Assembly: GCF_042666655.1 (NCBI RefSeq)
Contig: NZ_JBHTDE010000005.1
Coordinates: forward strand, 1 to 64,000
Direction of reading: 5' to 3'
Length of the DNA stretch: 64,000 nucleotides
From: Paracraurococcus sp042666655
Lineage (GTDB): Bacteria; Pseudomonadota; Alphaproteobacteria; Acetobacterales; Acetobacteraceae
Below are positions 8,040 through 16,310 of this stretch, in pieces (within the stretch, counting starts at the first letter, position 1; every line of letters starts with the position of its first letter). The notes beneath the pieces are model-generated. The model did no database searches. It saw only the letters and a program-made list of their open reading frames with translations, and was not told the DNA's origin. The translations under genes and the position numbers were made by a program.

Positions 8040-8448
8040 GCGCCCCCCTACCGCCGGCGCCCCGGCCGCGGCAAGCGAAGGACCCGTTGCGGTCCTTGCC
8101 GGCCGACCGCGAACAGCGGCAGCGAGGTCGGCATGTCGGTGGTCAGGGCAAAGAGCCGGCCAGGCACCATCAACAACCCTATGCTGGCGGTGCCGGGATG
8201 GTCGGGGACTGCGAACGCGCCGACGGCCGTCCCGTCGGTCGGTGCGCCGAGACACCGTCCGGATGGATGGGCAGCAAGCGTTCGCCATGCTGCCAAGCGG
8301 TGGAGACCCCGGGGCGAAGTGCAGTGGCAGGGCGTCGACATCGGCCAGGGCCAACGGCGCCAACTTCAGCGCCGGGCGGCGCATGCCGCAGCTGACCAAG
8401 CGTGCGACCAGCCGGGCGGCGAGGGGCGGCGGGCGCCCCCCCGGACTT
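8040..8448. other. Gap between copD and lnt
   Basis: About 400 bp with no gene I can support. Open frames on both strands are arginine- and proline-rich shadows of high GC. A minus-strand frame at 8048-8341 has a short protein-like stretch (TDMPTSLPLFAVG) and could be a remnant. Any lnt promoter should lie here. Confidence 0.4.
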
Positions 8449-10101
8449 TCAGGCTTCGCGATGGAGAAGTAGCAGCAGGCCCATCAGGACCAGGCAGGTG
8501 GGCCAGATCCAGTGCGCCACCCGGGCCAGCTCGGCCGGGCCGCGCAGTTCGGTGAAGCGGGCGGCGCCGCCGACCACCGCCAGCACCGCCAGCGGCAGGT
8601 GCGACAGTTCGACCAGCAGGGCGTCGCGGACATTGGAGGTGGTGTAGGTATGCGCCAGCAGCAGCACGCCGCCGGCCACCAAGGCACCGGGGAAGACGAA
8701 GCGCGCCCGGCCGGTGATTCGGCCGAGCCGGACCCACCATTCGACCAGCGCGAAGCCCATCAGCAGCAGCCCGGCCAGCTTGTGCCGCACCGCCTCCGGG
8801 TCGCGCAGGCTCTCCGCCAGGCCGATCCCGCCGAGCGGCCAGGCCTCGGGGTCGGAGCGCAGGACGATGAAACCGGCCAGGCCGATGAGGACCAGCGGCC
8901 AGTGCCGTGCCAGGGCGATCCGCCCGGTCGCGTCCAGCAGCGCCGCGAGGCCGACCAGCAGCACCATCACGCCGGACCAGTGATGGTTGTATTCGGACCA
9001 AGCGATGTCCTGGGCATTGCGCGGCGACGGCAGGCCCTCGCCGGGGATGTTGGCATCGGGCTTGCGTGCCTGGGCCGCCTGGCGCTGCTGCCATGCGCCA
9101 TCCGGCTGCGCCGGGATGGCCGGGTCGGCATGGTCCGGGCTGTCGAAGCGCGGCACGGCCGGGGTGAAGCGCTCGACGATGTCGCTCCAACTCACCCGGT
9201 CGTCCGGCAGGTCTGCAGCGGGGGAGGCAGACGTGAGCGGGGCGGCCACGGCGAGCACGGCGATGCCGAGGATCATCTCCGCCTCGACGAAGCGGCGGAC
9301 CCGCAGCAGGTCGGCGGCGGACCATGCCCGCCGGTGCAGCAGCAGCCAGTTGCTGCCGCCGAGCACAAGCAACATGCCGAGGAAGACCGCCTTGGTCGCC
9401 GACATGGCGCCATAGACAGTGCCGTAGACCGCCTCGACGGTGCCGATATAGCCGACCCAATAGCCGGCGACGCCGAGCAGGATCAGCCCCACGCCAGCGG
9501 CGGCGAAATGCGAGTAGCGCTTGCCGACCAGCCGGGCGGAGGCGGGCGTCAGGTGGAGGCTGGCCAGCAGCGCCGGCAGCCCGCCGATCCAGCAGGCGGC
9601 GCCGAGCTGATGCAGGCCGGTCGCGGCCAGCAGCATGGCTCGGCCCTCGGTCCGCGCCACGGCATGGCTGCCGGCTGTCGCCCCCAGCAGCAGCGCCAGC
9701 CCGGCCGACAGCAGCCCCCAGCACCGCACCGGGCCGGGCGCGGTCGGCCCCACGGCGAGCACCAGCAGCAGCAGCACGCCGGCCACCGCGACCGCCGCGG
9801 CGCGGACGAAATCCGCCCCCAGAAGGTCGAGGACGGGCGAATCGAGCATCGTTGACAGCGCCGCCACGTCCAGCCCGGTCAGGCCGAGCGTCGTGCCGAG
9901 CGTCGCCAGCGCCGCACCCACCACGGTCGCGCGGCCGATCGCCCGCAATCGGTCGGCATCTCCGGGCGGCAGCAAGCGGGCGAGGGGAACGGCGAGCAGG
10001 GTCCAGAAAATGACGCCGCCCAGCAGGGTCGTCCGCGCCACCAGCTCGGCCGCATGCAGCACCACGCTCACGAAGCCATGGAGGTCGCAGAGCTGCTCCA
10101 C
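8449..10101 (-). CDS. copD: Copper resistance protein CopD family (membrane)
   Basis: Polytopic inner-membrane protein of 550 residues with many hydrophobic helices, belonging to the CopD/YcnJ group thought to move or handle copper together with periplasmic CopC. Family features include LHQLGAACWIGGLPALLASL and the helix SHFAAAGVGLILLGVAGYWVGY, with His and Trp in the membrane segments. The C-terminal third (after about residue 350) is a further set of helices. The start is GTG at 10101, 10 nt after the copC stop, so the two form an operon. Function is inferred from family and pairing. Confidence 0.88.
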   Translation of the reverse strand: MEQLCDLHGFVSVVLHAAELVARTTLLGGVIFWTLLAVPLARLLPPGDADRLRAIGRATVVGAALATLGTTLGLTGLDVAALSTMLDSPVLDLLGADFVRAAAVAVAGVLLLLVLAVGPTAPGPVRCWGLLSAGLALLLGATAGSHAVARTEGRAMLLAATGLHQLGAACWIGGLPALLASLHLTPASARLVGKRYSHFAAAGVGLILLGVAGYWVGYIGTVEAVYGTVYGAMSATKAVFLGMLLVLGGSNWLLLHRRAWSAADLLRVRRFVEAEMILGIAVLAVAAPLTSASPAADLPDDRVSWSDIVERFTPAVPRFDSPDHADPAIPAQPDGAWQQRQAAQARKPDANIPGEGLPSPRNAQDIAWSEYNHHWSGVMVLLVGLAALLDATGRIALARHWPLVLIGLAGFIVLRSDPEAWPLGGIGLAESLRDPEAVRHKLAGLLLMGFALVEWWVRLGRITGRARFVFPGALVAGGVLLLAHTYTTSNVRDALLVELSHLPLAVLAVVGGAARFTELRGPAELARVAHWIWPTCLVLMGLLLLLHREA

Positions 10102-10111
10102 CGGGGTCGGC

Positions 10112-10504
10112 TCAGGGCACCGTCAAGGTGAAGGGAATGTCGCCCCGGGTGACGTGGCCGTCCATCGCCAACACCTGCCAGCGCAACCTCCAGGCGCCGG
10201 GGACAAGGATCCCGGCGCCGAGGGGCGCGGTCAGCACGGTCGGCTCGCCGTCCGGCACGGGATCGAGCGCGTGCTGCACGGCATCCGGCCCGACCAGGAC
10301 CAAACGGCTTCGGCCATGGTCGATGCGGATATTGAAGCGGACGGTGACCTGCCGCGGCGGCGCCGCCAAGCTGGACCCAGCCGCGGGGTCGGAGGCAACG
10401 ACCGCGGCATGCGCCGCAGCCTGTCCCGGCCAGACCAGGGAAGCCAGCAGGAGGATCGGCAGCAGCCGGCCGCCGGCCCGAACTAGGGAATGGAGAAAGG
10501 ACAG
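10112..10504 (-). CDS. copC: CopC-type periplasmic copper protein
   Basis: Small beta-barrel copper-binding protein, 130 residues including a signal peptide (LLPILLLASLVWPGQAAAHA). The mature N-terminus begins with His, as in CopC, followed by VVASDPAAGSSLAAPP. A second conserved segment, AMDGHVTRGDIPF, sits near the C-terminus. No ATG or GTG lies between an in-frame stop and the signal peptide. The best start is CTG at 10504, with AGGAG 8 nt upstream; TTG at 10369 would remove the signal peptide. The next gene is copD. Start codon is an inference. Confidence 0.8.
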   Translation of the reverse strand: MSFLHSLVRAGGRLLPILLLASLVWPGQAAAHAAVVASDPAAGSSLAAPPRQVTVRFNIRIDHGRSRLVLVGPDAVQHALDPVPDGEPTVLTAPLGAGILVPGAWRLRWQVLAMDGHVTRGDIPFTLTVP

Positions 10505-10656
10505 GGAAATTCTCCTTTTAGAGGAAGATCATTCCTTCCCTGGTTGCAAAGGCGCCGCAACCTGCCGCAAAAAGCAGACACCGCAAGATGCGACGCTTCC
10601 GGACGCCGCGCGGTGTGGCATGACGAAGGCTGCGTCGAAAGCGGGGGCGAGGGGGA

Positions 10657-11601
10657 ATGCGGATCATACTGGCGCAGCCCAGGGGATTCTGCGCCGGGGT
10701 CGTCCGGGCAGTGGACATCGTCGAGCGCGCCCTGGAGACCTATGGCCAGCCGGTCTATGTGCGGCACGAGATCGTCCACAACCGCCGCGTGGTGGAATCG
10801 CTGGAAGCCAAGGGCGCCCGCTTCGTCAAGGAGCTGGACGAGGTGCCATCCGGGGCGGTGACGGTCTTTTCCGCCCACGGCGTCTCCCGCGCGGTGGAGG
10901 CGGAGGCCGCCGGGCGCCGGCTGCCGGTGCTGGATGCGACCTGCCCGCTGGTGTCCAAGGTGCACAATGAGGGCCGGCGATATGTGGCGCTGGGACGCAC
11001 CGTCATCCTCATCGGCCATGCCGGGCATCCGGAGGTGGAGGGGACGATCGGCCAGATTGGCGGCGAGGTGCACCTGGTCGCCAGCGCCGAGGCGGTGGAC
11101 CGGCTGCCGATCCCGCCCGACCGGCCGGTCGCCTATGTGACTCAGACCACCCTGTCGGTGGACGACACACGCGCAACGATCGAGGCGCTGCGCCGCCGCT
11201 TCCATGATATCCAGGGCCCGGACACGCGGGATATCTGCTACGCGACCCAGAACCGCCAATCGGCGGTGCGTGAATTGGCCGAGCAGGTTGACGTGTTGCT
11301 GGTTGTCGGCGCCGCCAACAGTTCCAATTCCAACAGGCTGCGGGAGATCGGGACGGAGCAGGGGGTGCCCTGCTACATGATCCCCGACGCTACGGCGCTG
11401 CAGCCGCACTGGCTACGGGGTGCCGCAACGGTCGGGATAACGGCCGGGGCATCTGCCCCGGAGGCCCTGGTTCAGGAGGTCATCGCGGCGATCGCCGCGC
11501 TCGGCCCGGTCGAGATCTCGACAATGGCCGGTATCGTTGAGGATGTGCAGTTCAAGCTGCCGGCGGCGTTGCTGGGGCCGGGAGCGAGCGCGGCCTCGTG
11601 A
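10657..11601 (+). CDS. ispH: 4-hydroxy-3-methylbut-2-enyl diphosphate reductase
   Basis: Last enzyme of the non-mevalonate isoprenoid pathway, making IPP and DMAPP with an iron-sulfur cluster. The 314-residue protein carries the three cluster Cys residues C12 (GFCAGV), C96 (DATCPL) and C194 (DICYATQNR), plus conserved His in RHEIVHN and GHAGHPE. A GGGGGA precedes the ATG. The next gene is hpnH, so isoprenoid supply and hopanoid side-chain synthesis are adjacent. Divergent from copC. Confidence 0.97.
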   Translation: MRIILAQPRGFCAGVVRAVDIVERALETYGQPVYVRHEIVHNRRVVESLEAKGARFVKELDEVPSGAVTVFSAHGVSRAVEAEAAGRRLPVLDATCPLVSKVHNEGRRYVALGRTVILIGHAGHPEVEGTIGQIGGEVHLVASAEAVDRLPIPPDRPVAYVTQTTLSVDDTRATIEALRRRFHDIQGPDTRDICYATQNRQSAVRELAEQVDVLLVVGAANSSNSNRLREIGTEQGVPCYMIPDATALQPHWLRGAATVGITAGASAPEALVQEVIAAIAALGPVEISTMAGIVEDVQFKLPAALLGPGASAAS

Positions 11602-11741
11602 GTGGCCACCGCAGGGCGCGGGTCTGATCCGCAGCGAATGGGTCTGGTTTATGCCAAGGATGCTGTGGCATCCGTGGCTTATCATCGCGGGCCGGCCGTG
11701 TCCCCCGAAAGGGACCCCGCCCGAGAAGGAGTGGATGGCGT

Positions 11742-12908
11742 ATGGGTATCCCGCTGCGGCAGCAGATCAAGGTCGGCGCCTATATCATGAAACAGCATCT
11801 GGCGGGGCGGAAGCGCTACCCGCTGGTGCTGATGCTGGAGCCGCTTTTCCGCTGCAACCTGGCCTGCGCCGGCTGCGGCAAGATCGACTATCCGGACGCC
11901 ATCCTCAATAAGCGCCTGTCGGTCGAGGAATGCCTGGACGCGGTCGACCAGTGCGGCGCCCCCGTGGTGGCGATCGCCGGCGGCGAGCCGCTGCTGCACA
12001 AGGAGATGCCGGAGATCGTCGAGAAGATCCTGGCGCGCGGCAAGATCATCATCCTCTGCACCAATGCCCTGCTGCTGGAGAAGCGGATCGAGCAGTACAA
12101 GCCGCATCCGCGCTTCACCTGGGACATCCACCTGGATGGCGACAAGGAACAGCACGACTGGGCGGTGAGCCAGGAAGGCGTCTACGACCGCGCCGTGGCC
12201 GCCCTGAAGCTGGCCAAGGCGAAGGGGTTCCGCACCGCCATCAACGCCACGCTGTTCAACAACGCCGAGCCCGAGCGCATGGCGAAGTTCTTCGACAGCG
12301 TCACCGAGATGGGCGTCGATGCCATCATGGTCTCGCCCGGCTATGCGTATGAGCGTGCGCCGGACCAGCAGCATTTCCTCAACCGCCGCAAGACCAAGGA
12401 CCTGTTCCGCGGCATCTTCGCGCGCGGCAAGGGCAAGGGGTGGAAGCTGGGCAACAGCCCGTTGTTCCTCGACATGCTCGCCGGCAACCAGACCTACCAC
12501 TGTACGCCCTGGGGCAATCCGACACGCAACGTCTTCGGCTGGCAGCGGCCCTGCTACCTGCTGGGGGAGGGCTACGCCAAGACCTTCGCCGAGCTGATGG
12601 ACGAGACCGACTGGGACAAGTACGGCACCGGCAACTACGAGAAATGCGCCGATTGCATGGTGCATTCCGGGTTCGAGGCAACCGCCGTGGTCGACGCCGT
12701 GAAGCGCCCCTGGAAGGCCCTTGCGGTGCAGATGCGCGGCCCGCGGACCGAGGGCGAGATGGCCCCCGAGATCGACCTGACGAACCAGCGGCCGGCCGAC
12801 TACGTCTTTTCCCGCCACGTCGAGAAGGCGATGGCCGAGATGAAGCACGAACCGAAACGCGGCGCCAAGCACGGCGGCACCGCCCAGCCCGCCCAAGCGG
12901 CGGAATAA
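11742..12908 (+). CDS. hpnH: Adenosyl-hopene transferase HpnH
   Basis: Radical-SAM enzyme attaching an adenosyl group to a hopene to begin bacteriohopanepolyol side-chain synthesis. The 388-residue protein starts MGIPLRQQIKVGAYIMKQ and has the radical-SAM triplet C38-x3-C42-x2-C45 (CNLACAGC). Other family marks are DIHLDGDKEQHDWAV and the C-terminal Cys set in YEKCADCMVHSGFEAT. It follows ispH after 140 bp. A strong hairpin just downstream (12929-12950) would terminate it. The gene suggests that the organism makes extended hopanoids. Confidence 0.95.
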   Translation: MGIPLRQQIKVGAYIMKQHLAGRKRYPLVLMLEPLFRCNLACAGCGKIDYPDAILNKRLSVEECLDAVDQCGAPVVAIAGGEPLLHKEMPEIVEKILARGKIIILCTNALLLEKRIEQYKPHPRFTWDIHLDGDKEQHDWAVSQEGVYDRAVAALKLAKAKGFRTAINATLFNNAEPERMAKFFDSVTEMGVDAIMVSPGYAYERAPDQQHFLNRRKTKDLFRGIFARGKGKGWKLGNSPLFLDMLAGNQTYHCTPWGNPTRNVFGWQRPCYLLGEGYAKTFAELMDETDWDKYGTGNYEKCADCMVHSGFEATAVVDAVKRPWKALAVQMRGPRTEGEMAPEIDLTNQRPADYVFSRHVEKAMAEMKHEPKRGAKHGGTAQPAQAAE

Positions 12909-12910
12909 CC

Positions 12911-12970
12911 CGCAGGAATAGAGGGGGTGCAGGGGGATACCTCCCCCTGCCTCTTTTCTTGCTTTCCCCC
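12911..12970 (+). repeat. Palindromic intergenic element, copy A (one arm), acting as terminator
   Basis: Holds the hairpin GCAGGGGGA (12929-12937), loop TACC, TCCCCCTGC (12942-12950), followed by a pyrimidine-rich tail containing CTCTTTTCTT. The same arrangement, GGGGGTGC then hairpin then TCTT-GCTTCC, recurs in copy C at 17574-17605. It lacks the central TTGGCA core, so it looks like one arm of the dispersed element. As positioned it would serve as an intrinsic terminator of hpnH. Confidence 0.65.
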
Positions 12971-13007
12971 GCCGGCCAGGATGCGCCGGGAGCGGGAGGA
13001 AAACGAC

Positions 13008-13769
13008 ATGCGGTTCCAGGATCGTGCGGTGCTGGTCACCGGCGGCGGCAGCGGCATCGGCCAGCAGGTCTGCTACGCCGCGGCGAAGGAGGGTGGCCGC
13101 GTCGCGGTCGGCGACCTCGACCTTGAACGGGCCGAGACGACCGCGGCCGAGATCCGCAAGCGGGGCGGGGAGGCGCAGGCCTTCCGGGTCGACGTCGCCC
13201 AGCCGGCTTCGGTGAACGAGTTCGTCGCAGCGGCGGAGACCACGCTCGGCCGGCTCGACGTGCTGGTGAACTCGGCCGGCATCCGTGAGATCGTCTCCGT
13301 CCTCGACTTGTCCTTCGAGGAATGGCAGCGGATCATCACCGTCAACCTGACCGGCACCTTCCTGCCGAGCCAAGCCTTCGCGCGCCGCTTGGTCGCGCAG
13401 GGCAAGCCGGGCTCGATCGTCAACCTGGCCTCGACTCTCGGCCTGATGGCGGCGCCGAACCGCGCGGCCTACACGGCGTCCAAGCACGGCGTCGTCGGGC
13501 TGACCAAGCAGATGGCGCTGGAACTGGGCGAGAAGGGCATCCGGGTCAACGCGGTGGCGCCCGGCGTGACACGCACCTCGATGACCGAACGCTACTTCCA
13601 GGACCCGGAATACTCCGCGGTGATCCGCGGCATCCACGCGCTCGGCCGCTGGGGGGAGGCTGACGAGATCGCTCGCGCCATCCTGTTCCTGGCGGCCGAG
13701 GAGAACGGTTTCGTCACCGGAAGCATCCTGACGATCGATGGCGGGTGGACGACGGGGAAGAAGATGTGA
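13008..13769 (+). CDS. Short-chain dehydrogenase/reductase (SDR)
   Basis: NAD(P)-dependent oxidoreductase of 253 residues. It has the classical TGGGSGIG cofactor motif (11-18), NSAG (88-91), and the catalytic S142, Y155 and K159 (YTASK). An acidic residue at the end of the second strand (VGDLD) favours NAD(H). GGGAGGA lies before the ATG at 13008. Substrate unknown; the close relatives are labelled as 3-ketoacyl reductase or polyol dehydrogenase types. It is convergent with the SMP-30 lactonase gene. Confidence 0.92.
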   Translation: MRFQDRAVLVTGGGSGIGQQVCYAAAKEGGRVAVGDLDLERAETTAAEIRKRGGEAQAFRVDVAQPASVNEFVAAAETTLGRLDVLVNSAGIREIVSVLDLSFEEWQRIITVNLTGTFLPSQAFARRLVAQGKPGSIVNLASTLGLMAAPNRAAYTASKHGVVGLTKQMALELGEKGIRVNAVAPGVTRTSMTERYFQDPEYSAVIRGIHALGRWGEADEIARAILFLAAEENGFVTGSILTIDGGWTTGKKM

Positions 13770-13770
13770 G

Positions 13771-13860
13771 GCAAGGCCAGGGAAGAGGAATCCTCCCTGC
13801 ACCCTCCTCTATTGCTGTGGGCTTGGCATTCGCCGCGCGGCGGGTGCCGGGCTCAGCCGC
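13771..13860. repeat. Palindromic intergenic element, copy B
   Basis: Starts just after the SDR stop with GGCAAGGCCAG, then a hairpin with CAGGGA/TCCCTG. The central structure is TTGGCA (13823-13828), a 3-nt gap, GCCGCGCGGC (13832-13841), a 3-nt gap, and TGCC (13845-13848). The right end enters the SMP-30 gene, supplying its stop codon. See copies C, D and F for the same architecture. Confidence 0.7.
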
Positions 13861-14794
13861 CCGCCACGCCCTGGGTGTTGACATAAAGCGCGAACAGCGA
13901 CTGTGCCGCCGACATGAACAGCCGGTTCCGGTGGCGGCCGCCGAAGCAGAGATTGGCGCAACGTTCCGGCAGATGGATATGCCCGATCGGCGTGCCGGCG
14001 CCGTTGATGACATGCACGCCGTCGTATTCGGCCGTCATGCCCCAGCCGCACCAGAGGTTGCCGTCGATGTCGACGCGGAAGCCGTCCGGCGTCTCGCCCG
14101 GCAGGCAGCGGTAGAAGACCCGACGCTTCGCCAGCTTGGTCCCGCCGACCACGTCGTAGGCCAGGATGTTGCGCGGGTCGCTGCGGCTCTCGATGACGTA
14201 GAGCAGGCTTTCGTCCGGACTGAAGGCCAGGCCGTTCGGATGGTCGATGTCGTCGGCAACCAGGGTTATCTCGAGCGTCCGGCCATCGACACGGTAGACG
14301 TTGGTATGCGGCAGTTCGGCCTGCAGCTTGATGCCCTCGTAGAAGGCGTAGGTGCCGAAGGGCGGGTCGGTGAACCAGATGCTGCCGTCGGACTTGCAGA
14401 CGACGTCGTTCGGGCTGTTCAGCTTCTTGCCCTGGAAGCTCTCGGCGATGACGGTGATGCTGCCGTCGTACTCGAACCGCACCACGCGGCGGCCGGCATG
14501 CTCGCAGGCGATGATACGGCCCTGGCGATCCCGCGTATGCCCGTTGGCGTTGTTCGACGGCTTGCGCCATTCGGACACCGCGCCGGTGGTCTCGTCCCAC
14601 TTGAGCACGCGGTTGTTGGGGATGTCCGACCACAGCAGGCAGCGCGCATCGCCCAGCCAGACCGGCCCCTCGCCCCAGCGGGACCCGGTCCAGAGCTTCT
14701 CCACCGCCGACAGTGCCAGATGGTATTTCCTGAAGGACGGGTCGAGCGCGACGATCGACGGGTCCGGGTAGCGCTCGCTCGGCTGCCAAGTCAT
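13853..14794 (-). CDS. SMP-30/gluconolactonase family protein
   Basis: Six-bladed beta-propeller lactonase family, 313 residues, hydrolysing sugar or other lactones with a bound divalent metal. Visible family features are the Glu in RWGEGPVW, SPNDVVCKSDGSIWFTDP and HPNGLAFSPDESLLYV, containing the metal-binding Glu, Asn and Asp. The AAGGGGGAGAA Shine-Dalgarno before ATG 14794 selects this start. Its neighbour is an SDR, a common pairing in sugar oxidation (dehydrogenase makes a lactone, lactonase opens it), though the two genes converge here. Substrate unknown. Confidence 0.9.
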   Translation of the reverse strand: MTWQPSERYPDPSIVALDPSFRKYHLALSAVEKLWTGSRWGEGPVWLGDARCLLWSDIPNNRVLKWDETTGAVSEWRKPSNNANGHTRDRQGRIIACEHAGRRVVRFEYDGSITVIAESFQGKKLNSPNDVVCKSDGSIWFTDPPFGTYAFYEGIKLQAELPHTNVYRVDGRTLEITLVADDIDHPNGLAFSPDESLLYVIESRSDPRNILAYDVVGGTKLAKRRVFYRCLPGETPDGFRVDIDGNLWCGWGMTAEYDGVHVINGAGTPIGHIHLPERCANLCFGGRHRNRLFMSAAQSLFALYVNTQGVAGG

Positions 14795-14919
14795 GGCCGT
14801 TCTCCCCCTTGGATTGCGGCGCCGATCCTGCCGGGCAGGGGACGCCGCGCCAAGGGGGGGCCGCCCTCCCATCCTCGCCACCAGGTCGTTAGGATGCGCC
14901 GGCGGAGGGGGAAACGGTC

Positions 14920-15561
14920 ATGACACATATCCGCATGGACGGCGCACTTTCGTCCCGTGCCGCGGCGACGCGCCAGCGCATCCTGGACGCAGCGGTGGCG
15001 GAGTTCGCGGAGAAGGGCCTGGCCGGGGCGCGCGTCGACGAGATCGCGGCGCGGGCCGGCGCCAACAAGCGGATGATCTACGCCCATTTCGGCAGCAAGG
15101 AGGCATTGTGGCTGGCGGTGCTGGAAGCCGCCTATGCCGCCAAACGCGCCGAGGAACGCGCCCTGGCGGTGGATGCGCTGCCCCCCGAGGACGCCATGGC
15201 CCGCCTCGTCGCCTTCAACCTCCGCTACACCGCGGCGCATCCGGAATTCGTCGCGCTGCTGAACCAGGAGAACATCCACCGCGCCGCCTATCTGGCGGCC
15301 AGCGGCCAAGTGCCGGCGATGTATTCGCCGCTGGTCGGGCAGATCGGCACGGTGCTGGCACGCGGTGCCGCGGCGGGCGTGTTCCGTGCCGGGGTCGATC
15401 CGGTGCAGCTCTACATCACGATCGTCGCGCTCGGGCATTTCTACGTGGCGAACCTGCACACGCTGTCCACCATCTTCCGCACCGATTTGGGTGAGGCCGC
15501 GGCGCTGGCGGCGCGGGAGGCGCATTGCATTGCGGTCGTGCGGGGCTACCTGCGGCCATGA
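14920..15561 (+). CDS. TetR-family transcriptional regulator
   Basis: Repressor-type protein of 213 residues. The N-terminal helix-turn-helix is clear: RQRILDAAVAEFAEKG, then VDEIAARAGANKRMIYAHFGSKEALW (about residues 19-63). The C-terminal helical part is the variable ligand-binding domain. It is divergent from the SMP-30 gene across 125 bp and overlaps the next gene by ATGA. Likely targets are one or both neighbours; the ligand is not predictable. Confidence 0.92.
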   Translation: MTHIRMDGALSSRAAATRQRILDAAVAEFAEKGLAGARVDEIAARAGANKRMIYAHFGSKEALWLAVLEAAYAAKRAEERALAVDALPPEDAMARLVAFNLRYTAAHPEFVALLNQENIHRAAYLAASGQVPAMYSPLVGQIGTVLARGAAAGVFRAGVDPVQLYITIVALGHFYVANLHTLSTIFRTDLGEAAALAAREAHCIAVVRGYLRP

Positions 15562-16238
15562 TGCTGCGACGGCTCCTGACCCAGACCTTCATCGTGCTGC
15601 TGGCGCAGGGCTGGTTGCTGTATCGCGGCGCCCGCACCACCGACTGGCCGGCATTCTGGGCCTTCCTGGCACTGTTCGGCCTCGGCAGCCTGGCGGTCGG
15701 GCTTTTCCTGCTGCGGCACGACCCGGCCTTGCTGCGCGAACGCATGACCCTGCCGGTGCACGGCAACCAGTCGCGGCGGGACAAGCTGCTGCTGCTCGGC
15801 GTCGGCCTGCTGTGGTGCTTCTGGCTGTTCGGAATGGGGCGGGACGCCGCCGGCCACGGCTTCGCCGGGCTGCCGGGCTGGCTGCAGGTGCTCGGCGCGC
15901 TGCTCTTTCTCGGCGGCTATGCGATGACCGCCTGGACCTTCGCCGCCAACAGCTTCGCCTCCCCCGCCGTGCGGATGCAGCCGGAACGCGGCCACCATGT
16001 CATCGACACCGGCCCCTACGCCCATGTTCGCCACCCGATGTATGCTGGCGCGCTGCTGCTCTTCCTCGGCATGCCGCTGCTGCTGGGCTCGCCGCTCGGC
16101 CTGCTGGGCTTTCCGATCGGCGCCGCGGTGCTGGCACTGCGCACGCGGTGGGAAGAGGCGGCGCTGCGGGCGGGCCTGCCCGGCTACGACGACTATACGC
16201 ACCGCGTCCGCTGCCGCTTCGTGCCGGGCCTGTGGTGA
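15558..16238 (+). CDS. Isoprenylcysteine methyltransferase-like membrane protein
   Basis: Polytopic membrane protein of 226 residues with about five hydrophobic helices. It ends in the phospholipid/isoprenylcysteine methyltransferase signature: GHHVIDTGPYAHVRHPMYAG, then RTRWEEAALRAGLPGYDDY. In bacteria such proteins probably methylate small hydrophobic substrates with SAM; the true substrate is unknown. Its ATG overlaps the TetR stop (ATGA), indicating translational coupling and possible control by that regulator. Confidence 0.85.
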   Translation: MMLRRLLTQTFIVLLAQGWLLYRGARTTDWPAFWAFLALFGLGSLAVGLFLLRHDPALLRERMTLPVHGNQSRRDKLLLLGVGLLWCFWLFGMGRDAAGHGFAGLPGWLQVLGALLFLGGYAMTAWTFAANSFASPAVRMQPERGHHVIDTGPYAHVRHPMYAGALLLFLGMPLLLGSPLGLLGFPIGAAVLALRTRWEEAALRAGLPGYDDYTHRVRCRFVPGLW

Positions 16239-16310
16239 GGCTTGACCGCCCGCAGCCGAGGGCGCCAAGGTAACCAGCCGGTTACCCGGGCCGGCCAGAG
16301 GGAGGGAAGC

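Noticed and set aside
10483..11409. 308-codon minus-strand frame opposite ispH
   Set aside because: Antisense to a clear ispH with all three cluster Cys; no protein-like features.
12911..12970. Attenuator or riboswitch before the SDR gene
   Set aside because: The hairpin matches the dispersed repeat family and ends an operon; no aptamer-like conserved core.
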